From: Candidatus Cloacimonas sp.
GTDB lineage: Bacteria; Cloacimonadota; Cloacimonadia; Cloacimonadales; Cloacimonadaceae
NCBI GenBank assembly: GCA_035403355.1
Contig: DAONFA010000004.1
Location: forward strand, 1 to 51,520
Reading direction: 5' to 3'
DNA: 51,520 bases
The notes under the pieces were generated by a model, which did no database searches, was not told the origin of the DNA, and saw only the letters and a program-made list of their open reading frames with translations. The translations under genes and the position numbers were made by a program. This document shows positions 1 through 6,511 of this stretch, piece after piece. The stretch's first letter is position 1; the number at the start of each line of letters is the position of its first letter.

Positions 1-37
1 TTAGGTTCTTCAAAATAGGGGCTTTGTCAACAGCCTG

Positions 38-180
38 AGCCCCTTAGGGCGACACATTGATAGCGATGGTGGCGTAAGCCCCTCGGGAAAAGTAAACACA
101 GAGTATTTTTTTTCACTTTTCCGGTTCCCTCAAGCCCCTTAGGGCGACACAAAAATAGCGATGGTGGCGTAAGCCCCTCG
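38..180 (-). repeat. Two reverse-oriented REP-like repeats upstream of the RAYT remnant
   Basis: Two copies of a ~48-bp unit (38-85 and 133-180) begin with AGCCCCTTAGGGCGACAC and end with GGTGGCGTAAGCCCCTCG. Each holds two small self-complementary parts (GCCC/GGGC around TAA, GGC/GCC around TTAC). The same unit occurs in the opposite orientation at 515-750 and 10363-10516. The second copy ends about 30 bp before the transposase remnant start, so that remnant is bracketed by inverted copies. Confidence 0.85.
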
Positions 181-213
181 TAGTTATAAATAAATAATAT
201 CAAGGAGAAAAAA

Positions 214-513
214 ATGCCTGCATCCTTTTGTCATTTGGCTGTTCATATCGTGTTTTCTACCAAAAATCGTAAGACCTAGCTAAAAAAACCACTTGCTGAA
301 GATATGCATGCCTATATCTATGGTTTATTTATAAATTTAAAGGGCTTACCTCTTGCCATTGGTGGAATTGAAGACCATATCCATATTCTTTGCCTGGCTC
401 CTAAAGAACTATGTCTGGTTAAATTTATGGAAAAGTTAGAAGCAAATTCCAGTAAAAGGTTCCGGGAAAAAACAAAATTGGATTTTCATTAGCAGGATGG
501 TTATGCTTCATTT
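214..513 (+). pseudogene. REP-associated tyrosine transposase (IS200/Y1 type), broken and truncated
   Basis: From ATG 214 (AGGAG at 203-207) the frame reads MPASFCHLAVHIVFSTKN, the typical start of Y1/RAYT transposases. It then meets TAG at 277-279, reads through a second ATG at 304, has the HUH metal motif DHIHIL, meets TAG again at 490-492, and continues with QDGYASF, whose Tyr matches the family's catalytic tyrosine. Both TAG codons sit where the family normally has Trp (NRK.W and W-Q-x-G-Y), so each looks like a TGG-to-TAG change. The frame then runs into a REP-like repeat at 515, so about a third of the usual ~150 residues is missing. This is a non-functional relic; the family copies REP-type hairpins, which fits the inverted repeats on both sides. 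Confidence 0.85.
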
Positions 514-514
514 T

Positions 515-750
515 ACGAGGGGCTTACGCACCCATCGCTATTTTTGTGTCGCCCTAAGGGGCTTTTGGGCAGAGGGCGAAGAGATATTTTTTCTGCATTT
601 TTACGAGGGGCTTACGCGCCCATCGCTATTTTAGTGTCGCCCTAAGGGGCTTTTGGGCAGAGGGCGGAGGGCGAAGAGATATATTTTCCGCATTTTACGA
701 GGGGCTTACGCACCCATCGCTATTTTTGTGTCGCCCTAAGGGGCTTTTTT
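515..750 (+). repeat. Three forward REP-like repeats downstream of the RAYT remnant
   Basis: Copies start at 515, 603 and 697, each reading ACGAGGGGCTTACGC then a ~12-bp middle, then GTGTCGCCCTAAGGGGCT. They are separated by short GGGCAGAGGGCG-type filler that also occurs in the 10.3-kb island. No gene is seen in this stretch. Confidence 0.85.
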
Positions 751-1010
751 ATTCGGAAGAACGACGTCCTCGTCGTTCAAGCACAAGAAGGGGTTGACCA
801 GGAGGTAAACATTGCGATGTCGCCCTTAGGGGCTTTTTTATTCGGAAGAACGACGTCCTCGTCGTTCAAGCACAAGAAGGGGTTGACCAGGAGGTAAACA
901 TTGCGATGTCGCCCTTAGGGGCTTTTTTATTCGGAAGAACGACGTCCTCGTCGTTCAAGCACAAGAAGGGGTTGACCAGGAGGTAAACATTGCGATGTCG
1001 CCCTTAGGGG
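744..1010. repeat. Three identical 89-bp tandem repeats
   Basis: Units 744-832, 833-921 and 922-1010 are identical by eye. Each contains a hairpin AACGACGTCCTCGTCGTT, a degraded TTGACCAGGAGGTAAA element, and the CGCCCTTAGGGG end of the REP-like unit. Perfect identity suggests recent amplification or gene conversion. Confidence 0.9.
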
Positions 1011-1030
1011 CATACAAGCATTGAGTAAAA

Positions 1031-1114
1031 AGCGAAGAGTTTGTTTTCCCATTTTTTTCAAGTGTATCACTTTTCGTGTGCCAACTCGTACCATTTTTTA
1101 TTGCCATCCACAAT
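1031..1114 (+). repeat. 84-bp segment shared with 10531-10615
   Basis: The block running from GAAGAGTTTGTTTTCC through AAGTGTATCACTTTTCG to TTGCCATCCACAAT is repeated with few changes at 10531-10615. In both places it follows REP-like units, so the two islands share a composite structure. AAGTG(TATC)ACTT is itself a small inverted repeat. Confidence 0.8.
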
Positions 1115-1132
1115 GTAGGCGTAAGCTCCTCG

Positions 1133-1309
1133 GAGGGTTATGAACGACAAGATGGGGTTCTTCCAGAATAAAAAGTGCGGAGCTTCAGCGAGCTCCGGCT
1201 ACACAACATCGTAACCGGTGGAGGGTTATGAACGACAAGATGTCGTTCTTCCGGAAAGAAAAATACGGAGCTTCAGCGAGCTCCGGCTACATAACATCGT
1301 AACCGGCGG
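1133..1309. repeat. Two ~88-bp tandem repeats with two hairpin types
   Basis: Copies start at 1133 and 1221. Each has an ACGACAAGATGTCGT-type hairpin (perfect in copy 2) and a CGGAGCT-tcagcg-AGCTCCG hairpin. The same hairpin types recur at 51054-51390. The open frames across this stretch are low-complexity products of the repeats and are not called as genes. Confidence 0.8.
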
Positions 1310-1352
1310 AAAGTTTAAACCTGAAAAAACCCGAAATGCTCTCAATAACTCT

Positions 1353-1425
1353 CCGATATGATTCCCATATCTTTCCCGTATCGCAATATGGGCACGATAC
1401 GGGAATCTCATCCTCAGCATATCGC
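1353..1425 (-). repeat. 73-bp palindromic dispersed element, copy A
   Basis: On the minus strand this matches 24397-24469 at about 62 of 73 positions (counted by eye), with weaker similarity for ~24 more bases. The core has CCCGTATCG and CGATACGGG arms around CCATAT. It lies 91 bp upstream of tRNA-Lys, while copy B lies upstream of the CAU tRNA. Confidence 0.8.
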
Positions 1426-1464
1426 AAAAAATAGAGGGCTCTGAAGGGATGAAAATGATTTTCC

Positions 1465-1497
1465 TTGACAGATAACCTGCCTCCAAATTTTTAGCTT
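1465..1497 (+). promoter_or_regulatory. Possible promoter of the tRNA-Lys/Glu/Glu cluster
   Basis: A perfect -35 box TTGACA lies at 1465-1470, about 47 bp before the first tRNA. No good TATAAT-like -10 follows at 17 bp; TTTTTAGCTTAA (1488-1499) is the only AT-rich candidate. The -10 assignment is weak. Confidence 0.4.
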
Positions 1498-1516
1498 AAA
1501 AGATATGCACAAAAAT

Positions 1517-1591
1517 GGTCCAGTAACTCAGCGGAAGAGTATCTGCCTTTTAAGCAGAGAGTCGTTGGTTCGAGTCCAACCTGGATCACCA
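1517..1591 (+). tRNA. tRNA-Lys (anticodon UUU)
   Basis: Full cloverleaf. The acceptor GGTCCAG pairs with CTGGATC, the anticodon loop is CTTTTAA (anticodon TTT), the T arm contains GGTTCGAGTCC, and CCA is encoded. It is first of three closely spaced tRNA genes, probably cotranscribed. Confidence 0.95.
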
Positions 1592-1597
1592 TTTTGC

Positions 1598-1672
1598 GAC
1601 CCCTTCGTCTATTGGTTAGGACTCAAGATTTTCATTCTTGCAAGAGGGGTTCAATTCCCCTAGGGGTCGCCA
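1598..1672 (+). tRNA. tRNA-Glu (anticodon UUC)
   Basis: The acceptor GACCCCT pairs with AGGGGTC, followed by discriminator G and encoded CCA. The anticodon loop TTTTCAT gives TTC. The layout matches the usual bacterial tRNA-Glu starting xxCCCCTTCGTCTA. It begins 6 nt after tRNA-Lys. Confidence 0.95.
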
Positions 1673-1704
1673 TTTTACAGGTTAAAATTAATGATCCAAT
1701 TGCT

Positions 1705-1780
1705 GTCCCGTTCGTCTAGTGGCCTAGGACTCGTGATTCTCAGTCATGCAACAGGGGTTCGATTCCCCTACGGGATGCCA
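1705..1780 (+). tRNA. tRNA-Glu (anticodon CUC)
   Basis: The acceptor GTCCCGT pairs with ACGGGAT (one G-T pair), with discriminator G and CCA encoded. The anticodon loop TTCTCAG gives CTC, the reader of GAG. Carrying a dedicated GAG reader beside the UUC tRNA is relevant to the GAG-specific codon context noted in the findings. Confidence 0.93.
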
Positions 1781-1840
1781 AATATCTACATATTGGTTCG
1801 TATTTTGCAATATAAATAATAAAACACAGAAGAGAACAGG

Positions 1841-2746
1841 ATGCAAATGGATAACGAGTTTATCGGCAAAGGAAAAATGAAAATCAGCTATCAAGTTGGA
1901 ATGGATGGAGTTAAACATAGCTTCACACTGCCGCGTTATGCCTTGATTTTGTTAATTGTTTTCCTGGCATTCTTGCTTATTTCCACTATCCTTATGTTTA
2001 CTATCGCAAACAGTAACGCTCAGCGCAATGCCTCGCTGAAGCGTTTGGAAACGGAAAATAAGGAGTTACGCGCCAAGCTTGATTTTTATGCCGCTACCGT
2101 GGATTCCATTTATAAAAGATTAGATAATTTGCAAATAAAGGTGAATGAGGGAGCGGAAAATTACCCTGTTTTGAATTTTAAGCAGGGAGAAAAGAAGGTA
2201 TATGTTTTTGAACCTGCTTTACGCAATCGGATGGAAGACCTGGAAACAAAAATGGCTGCAATTCTGGTGTTAATTTCAGAACCCGAAAATGCTGTTCCGG
2301 TTTTACCTGCAGGGGAAAATGTCGCCGATTATATCCCTTCCATTTATCCTGCTTTCGGCAGGATTTCTGACGGCTGGGGCTTACGAGTTCATCCTATTCG
2401 CAATGAAATTGAGTTCCACTATGGTTTGGATATCGCTAATGAACCGGGAACTCCTGTTTATGCTACTGCCGCCGGAACAGTTACAACTACGGATTATGAA
2501 ACCAGTTATGGTAAAAGAATAATAATCAAGCACGGAAATGGTTATGAGACACTTTATGGCCATCTATACAGCTATCTGGTGCGTTCCGGCGATCAAGTTA
2601 TCAAGGGTCAAATTATTGGTTTAATGGGTAGTTCGGGAATTTCTACAGGACCGCACTTGCACTATGAAGTGCATAACAACGATGTAAAAATGAATCCTGT
2701 TGCCTATTTAAATCGCATAGATGAGCCCCTCTATGCTTTGCGCTGA
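1841..2746 (+). CDS. Membrane-anchored M23 peptidase (murein endopeptidase / hydrolase activator-like)
   Basis: A 301-residue protein with one transmembrane segment (about 32-56), a coiled-coil stretch (about 60-105) and a C-terminal LytM/M23 domain (about 175-285). The zinc ligands are visible: H193 and D197 in HYGLDIA, and the HLH motif at 272-274 in GPHLHYEV. Members cut peptidoglycan cross-links or, if degenerate, activate amidases; the full ligand set here suggests real endopeptidase activity in the periplasm. The start is uncertain: ATG 1841, 1847 (better spaced from ACAGG) or 1877 (MKISYQVG, after AAAGGA). Its 3' end overlaps the next gene by 26 bp, suggesting cotranscription. Confidence 0.88.
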   Translation: MQMDNEFIGKGKMKISYQVGMDGVKHSFTLPRYALILLIVFLAFLLISTILMFTIANSNAQRNASLKRLETENKELRAKLDFYAATVDSIYKRLDNLQIKVNEGAENYPVLNFKQGEKKVYVFEPALRNRMEDLETKMAAILVLISEPENAVPVLPAGENVADYIPSIYPAFGRISDGWGLRVHPIRNEIEFHYGLDIANEPGTPVYATAAGTVTTTDYETSYGKRIIIKHGNGYETLYGHLYSYLVRSGDQVIKGQIIGLMGSSGISTGPHLHYEVHNNDVKMNPVAYLNRIDEPLYALR

Positions 2747-3401
2747 AAAAACACGCGCCTATATTTTTACTAATCACGCCCCTAAAGATATTGTTTCCCG
2801 CTATAAAAATATCCAAAAAACAGACCATTTAATCGCTGTGGACAAAGGAATTGACCAGATTGATGAATTGGGCTTAAATCCTTATATCCTGATTGGAGAC
2901 CTGGATTCTATAGAGCCCGAAATGCTGGAAAAATATTGCCATATCCCTTTCCATCGGCATCCCACCGAAAAAAACGAAACCGATACGGAACTGGCACTGG
3001 AGTGGTGTTTACAGCAGGAATGTTATAGTGAAATAATCATTTGCAACGATATGCAAGGTCGTTTTGACCACGCTTTAGCAATTGCCATAAACTTGTTGAA
3101 AATAAAAAGCCCTGCAGGCGAAAAAATTCCCTACCCTGTTCCCTATCGGATTGAAAGTGAAAACCAGTCCATTTTTATTTTACCGGATAACATTGAATTT
3201 AACAATTGCCAAGGAAAGCTGCTATCCCTTATTCCGCTATCGGAAAGGATTGTCTTTTCCCGGTCTCAAAACCTGAAATATCCTTTGGATAGCTTGATAA
3301 TAAGGGATTATCAATCCCGGGGAATAAGTAATATTATCACTGCGGCTAAAGCCGAAATCCTGAAAACAGAAGGAATTTGCCTGGCAGTTCTGGAGGGCTG
3401 A
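2721..3401 (+). CDS. thiN: Thiamine pyrophosphokinase
   Basis: A 226-residue protein matching the ThiN/TPK fold: AVDKG (39-43), GDLDS (59-63, Mg-binding Asp pair), KNETDTELAL (84-93), GRFDH (113-117) and a C-terminal substrate region ending in SRGISN. It transfers pyrophosphate from ATP to thiamine to give TPP. No other thiamine gene is near, so it probably serves salvage of imported thiamine. It overlaps the M23 gene by 26 bp. No clear ribosome site precedes ATG 2721; ATG 2733 is an alternative. No TPP riboswitch was recognised upstream. Confidence 0.88.
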   Translation: MSPSMLCAEKTRAYIFTNHAPKDIVSRYKNIQKTDHLIAVDKGIDQIDELGLNPYILIGDLDSIEPEMLEKYCHIPFHRHPTEKNETDTELALEWCLQQECYSEIIICNDMQGRFDHALAIAINLLKIKSPAGEKIPYPVPYRIESENQSIFILPDNIEFNNCQGKLLSLIPLSERIVFSRSQNLKYPLDSLIIRDYQSRGISNIITAAKAEILKTEGICLAVLEG

Positions 3402-3456
3402 CATCCCTGTCAGCAACCTTGGTTTTTCTGAGGGCTGACATCCTTGTCAGCAACCA
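3394..3456. repeat. Twin GCTGACA/TGTCAGC hairpins between convergent genes
   Basis: Two copies of GAGGGCTGACATCC-tTGTCAGCAACC lie at the end of thiN and just after it. Each folds as GCTGACA/TGTCAGC with a tiny loop. There is no clear T-run, so they may or may not terminate transcription between thiN and rmuC. They belong to the same style of short hairpin seen in the repeat islands. Confidence 0.7.
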
Positions 3457-3470
3457 TTTTCTTCCGCTAC

Positions 3471-4850
3471 TCAAACATCCAGTATTTGTTCTATTTCTGC
3501 TTCTTCCACAGGTAATTCCTGCACTTTATCCAAACGCTTTTCAATTTGCCTGCTGCGGAAACTTGCTTTTTCAATGTTATTTGATGCCTCCTGCAGTTTC
3601 TTCTGGGTTTGGTCTAAAATAATTCCAAATTTACCAAATTCATTTTTGATGGAGGCAAGGATTTTCCAGACCTCGGAGGTCTTTTTCTGAATTGCCAAAG
3701 TGCGAAAGCCAACCTGTAAACTGTTTATTACTGCTGCAGTAGTGGTGGGACCGCAAATAATTATATGATAATCCCGCATAATAGATTCAAAAAGTCCCAC
3801 ATTGCGTAAGACCTCTGCGTAAAGACCCTCAAAAGGTAAAAAGAGCATAGCAAAATCTGTAGTAACAGGTGGATTGATATATTTATCCCGGATGTCCTTA
3901 GCGCAACTCTTTATCCTTTGAATCATACTTTTACGGGAATTTTCCACTTCCGTTAAATTGCCTTCTTCATAAGCATTGATAATTCTATGATAATCTTCAA
4001 TCGGAAACTTGGAGTCAATTGGCAGATATACATAACTTTGCTTTTCTGAACTCCCCGGCAGGCGAATGGCAAATTCCACCTTTTCGTCACGGTTTTTATT
4101 GGGACGGAAATTCCTTTCATACTGTTCTGGAGTAAGTATATCTTCCAATAAATTAGCTAATTGGATTTCTCCCAAAACTCCTCTCGGTTTAACACTGGAA
4201 AGCACCTTTTTCAGGTCACCTACTCCATTTGCCAAATTTTGCATTTCGCCCATACTTTTATGCACCAGTTCCAAACGCTCACTAACCTGCTTAAAACTTT
4301 CCCCCAAACGCTTTTCCAGGGTTTCGTGCAGTTTTTCGTCCACCGTTTGACGCATTTGCTCAAGTTTGGTTTCGTTATTTTGACGAATCTGTTCCATTTT
4401 TGTTTCCAGGTTTTTACGCGATGTTTCTGCTTCCTGTTGTTGTGTATTTATCAGGTCTGTCATTCTGCGGCTGAAGTTTTCAGAAAGGTCATTCAGGGCT
4501 TTTTTCAGTTCCTCTCTGTTTGTGGCAGAATCGTTATTAAGCTGTTGTTTTAAGGTATTAAAGGAATTATTCAGTTCTTCCCTGCTGGCAGTGCTTTGCT
4601 TTATTAAAACCTCATTTTGAGCTATAATAGAATCACTGAGCTCCTTTCGGTTTTCGGCACTAATTCTTAAAAGTTCAGTTCGTAAACTGCTCATTTCTTC
4701 ACGGTTATAGCGTTCAAAGGTTTCAAAGGCACCTTTCAATTCTCTTAAACTGTCTTCCCCTGTTCTTTGATGACGCAAAGAAAGAAGAATAACGGTATTG
4801 AGCACGGAAAGTCCTATTGCCAAAGCAATTAAAAGATAAACTATGGTCAT
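3471..4850 (-). CDS. rmuC: RmuC-family DNA recombination protein
   Basis: A 459-residue protein with an N-terminal membrane segment (about 3-24), a long coiled coil with repeated SREELNNS/TNREELKK-type heptads (about 30-210), and the RmuC domain (about 215-430) containing GVLGEIQLANLLEDIL and FLPFEGLYAEVL. RmuC has a PD-(D/E)xK-related fold and limits inversion at short inverted repeats in E. coli, which is notable in a genome so rich in such repeats (inference). ATG 4850 is preceded by GGAGG at good spacing. It lies 15 bp after the regulator gene on the same strand. Confidence 0.9.
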   Translation of the reverse strand: MTIVYLLIALAIGLSVLNTVILLSLRHQRTGEDSLRELKGAFETFERYNREEMSSLRTELLRISAENRKELSDSIIAQNEVLIKQSTASREELNNSFNTLKQQLNNDSATNREELKKALNDLSENFSRRMTDLINTQQQEAETSRKNLETKMEQIRQNNETKLEQMRQTVDEKLHETLEKRLGESFKQVSERLELVHKSMGEMQNLANGVGDLKKVLSSVKPRGVLGEIQLANLLEDILTPEQYERNFRPNKNRDEKVEFAIRLPGSSEKQSYVYLPIDSKFPIEDYHRIINAYEEGNLTEVENSRKSMIQRIKSCAKDIRDKYINPPVTTDFAMLFLPFEGLYAEVLRNVGLFESIMRDYHIIICGPTTTAAVINSLQVGFRTLAIQKKTSEVWKILASIKNEFGKFGIILDQTQKKLQEASNNIEKASFRSRQIEKRLDKVQELPVEEAEIEQILDV

Positions 4851-4865
4851 TTTCCCGCTTCCTCC

Positions 4866-5591
4866 CTAAGGCAAAAATCTAAGCAAAAAATACATTGAAC
4901 CAATTAAAGTAACATCGGTGTGACTGTCAGGGTCAACTATAATCGGTTGGTAATTTTCATTTATCGGAATTAAAACCACCGTTCTTTTAGCATCATCCAA
5001 AAGCAATCTTTTAAGTGTTATACCTCCATCAATGCGCACTGCACAAATCTTACCTTCCAGTTCACGCCATTCATTAGAATAACGAATTAACACTACATCC
5101 TGATTTCTAATATCAGGTTCCATACTGCGTCCGTTCACTCTTAAAGCCACATAATTATTTAAAGAACCATTAATCAAAGAACGGCGCACCGTTACCACAT
5201 CCAGAATGGCACCGTAATTTTCCATCGGCAAACCGGCTGCAATTTCTCCGCTGACAGGAATTTCTACTGTATCGGAATCCAACAGGTCTAAACGTGCCTG
5301 CAGAATCTCTTCCAAACGGTCATTTAAGAGTTTCTGAAAATTATCCCAGGAACCGACATCCTGAGAAATTGCTCCATTAGCAGTATTAAACATTTTCCCT
5401 GCCCCGGTTATTAACCAATGTAAATTCACATTATAATTCACACTCAATTCCTCCAGCGTTTCCAAAGAAGGATTGGTGCGTCCACTTTCCATTTGAGAAA
5501 TAGCAGAAGGATTTAACTTTAAGACCTTTGCCAAATCTATCTGCTTAAGACCTAATGCCTGCCTTATTTGTTTAAGTCGTTCTCCAATCAT
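4866..5591 (-). CDS. LexA/CI-like repressor: XRE helix-turn-helix plus S24 self-cleaving peptidase
   Basis: A 241-residue regulator. Residues 4-60 are an XRE-type HTH (LKQIDLAKVLKLNPSAISQM), and residues ~110-235 an S24 domain with all self-cleavage elements: Ala119-Gly120 scissile pair, nucleophile Ser156 in GRSMEPD, and base Lys194 in ITLKRL. Such proteins lose repression after RecA-stimulated cleavage (SOS) or act as phage-type repressors. No phage genes surround it. It lies upstream of rmuC, probably in one operon, linking rmuC to damage control. GGAG precedes ATG 5591, and palindromic operator candidates lie just upstream. Classical LexA has a winged HTH instead, so I do not name it lexA. 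Confidence 0.9.
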   Translation of the reverse strand: MIGERLKQIRQALGLKQIDLAKVLKLNPSAISQMESGRTNPSLETLEELSVNYNVNLHWLITGAGKMFNTANGAISQDVGSWDNFQKLLNDRLEEILQARLDLLDSDTVEIPVSGEIAAGLPMENYGAILDVVTVRRSLINGSLNNYVALRVNGRSMEPDIRNQDVVLIRYSNEWRELEGKICAVRIDGGITLKRLLLDDAKRTVVLIPINENYQPIIVDPDSHTDVTLIGSMYFLLRFLP

Positions 5592-5615
5592 AACTAACTC
5601 CTTCAGATATTAGCC

Positions 5616-5633
5616 ACACTTAGAATAAAGTGT
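5616..5633. promoter_or_regulatory. Inverted repeat, candidate operator of the S24 repressor (proximal)
   Basis: ACACTT-AGAATA-AAGTGT is a perfect 6+6 palindrome 25 bp upstream of the repressor start. It is enclosed by a second perfect pair, TTCAGAT (5602-5608) and ATCTGAA (5641-5647). Position and symmetry suit binding of a dimeric repressor. Confidence 0.55.
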
Positions 5634-5652
5634 TTTTAACATCTGAAACCAT

Positions 5653-5679
5653 AATTATTAGTGCCACTAAATCTGTCAA
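5653..5679 (-). promoter_or_regulatory. Promoter with perfect 13-bp palindrome in its spacer
   Basis: On the minus strand TTGACA (5674-5679) is followed by a spacer holding the perfect palindrome TTAGTGGCACTAA (5658-5670) and then an AT-rich TAATAATTAT that can supply a -10. A repressor there would block RNA polymerase. The half-site shares GCCAC..TTAG/TAA features with 5612-5623, so both may bind the same protein. Confidence 0.5.
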
Positions 5680-5689
5680 GTTAAATTGC

Positions 5690-6028
5690 GGGTTGGCGAA
5701 ATAGCGAGATGGCGAAATAGCGAGATAGCGAGATGGAAGATGGAAACCGGTTCATCCTCAATTGCCTATTATCATTTTTAGAAGGTAAGTTCTTTTGTAT
5801 ATTCTGCGGAACGGGCATTCTGTTCTTTGCCCATCAAGCTCTACTCTAAGTAATAATAACTCTTCAAATAAATCTGCATAATCTGCGTAATCTGCGTGCT
5901 TCAATCTTTTCGGTGGTTTCGGTGTTTTCGGTGGCTAAAAATAAATCTGCGTAATCTGCGTAATCTGCGTGCTTCTATCTTTTCGGTGTTTTCGGTGGCT
6001 TCGGTGGCTAAAATAAATCTCCCTATAA
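5690..6028. repeat. Low-complexity tandem repeats, no gene
   Basis: 5700-5740 repeats GCGAAATAGCGAGAT-type words. 5868-6020 holds two ~75-bp copies built from AATCTGCGT repeats followed by TTTTCGGTGGTTTCGGTG and GGTGGCTAAAA. Related GGTGTCC / GGTGGCTAAAA words recur at 10667-10745. The open frame across this stretch is a repeat artefact. Confidence 0.75.
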
Positions 6029-6062
6029 CAAAAAACGGGTATCCGTGGACACCCGTTTTTTC
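6029..6062 (-). terminator. Intrinsic terminator of the small lipoprotein gene
   Basis: ACGGGT-atccgtgg-ACACCCGT with A-run and T-run on either side forms a stable hairpin usable from both strands. It lies 31 bp past the stop of the minus-strand lipoprotein gene. Confidence 0.8.
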
Positions 6063-6092
6063 AAGGACTGCGCTATTGTTTTTAGCTGATTA

Positions 6093-6287
6093 CTACTTGC
6101 CTGCAGGGGCAGGAGTAGTTGCAGGAGTTTGACCCTGTGCAGGGGTTGTAACAGTATCAGTTACCACAGGAGCAGTTTCTTCTACTGTATTTTCCTCTGT
6201 CTGGGGTTCTGCTTTCTTTTTGCAGCCAGTAACCAATGTGCTGATCAGCAACATAGCGAGCAAAGTGATTAAGAGAACTTTCTTCAT
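6093..6287 (-). CDS. Small lipoprotein with Pro/Thr-rich tail
   Basis: A 64-residue protein starting MKKVLLITLLAMLLISTLVTGC. The signal peptide ends in a lipobox (LVTGC), and the mature part is short, KKK then Glu/Thr/Pro-rich (TPAQGQTPATTPAPAGK). ATG 6287 is chosen over the longer frame because GGAGG lies at the right distance (6293-6297). The mature part is probably a disordered, surface-tethered tail. Function unknown; no domain recognised. It is flanked by its own terminator, so it is likely monocistronic. Confidence 0.75.
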   Translation of the reverse strand: MKKVLLITLLAMLLISTLVTGCKKKAEPQTEENTVEETAPVVTDTVTTPAQGQTPATTPAPAGK

Positions 6288-6511
6288 TGTTTCCTCCATA
6301 AGCAAATTCCCTTTCGGGTACTTAGGTTTTTTTTTGTTTTTTTTAGTGTGTGTTTTGTTTTGGCAATACATAAAAAAATTTGCCGGTTCTATCGAAGGTT
6401 TTATAAAGCTTTAAAAGCTTTTCTATCCTTCGCACAGTCCTTAGTCACATCTATATACTTAGTTATTGGGGACATCATTTTAGGATACTAAAATCTTGGC
6501 AAGTAATTTTT

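Noticed and set aside
1226..1486. 86-residue minus-strand ORF
   Set aside because: It is read entirely through hairpin repeats and the 73-bp element; no ribosome site, no protein-like composition.
2643..2828. TPP riboswitch near the thiamine pyrophosphokinase
   Set aside because: The gene start overlaps the M23 gene and no CTGAGA / thi-box motif was seen.
4066..4553. Plus-strand ORFs of 94 and 130 residues inside rmuC
   Set aside because: They are antisense frames of the coiled-coil region, with biased low-complexity products.
4866..5591. Prophage CI repressor
   Set aside because: No integrase, structural or lysis gene nearby; the neighbour is rmuC.
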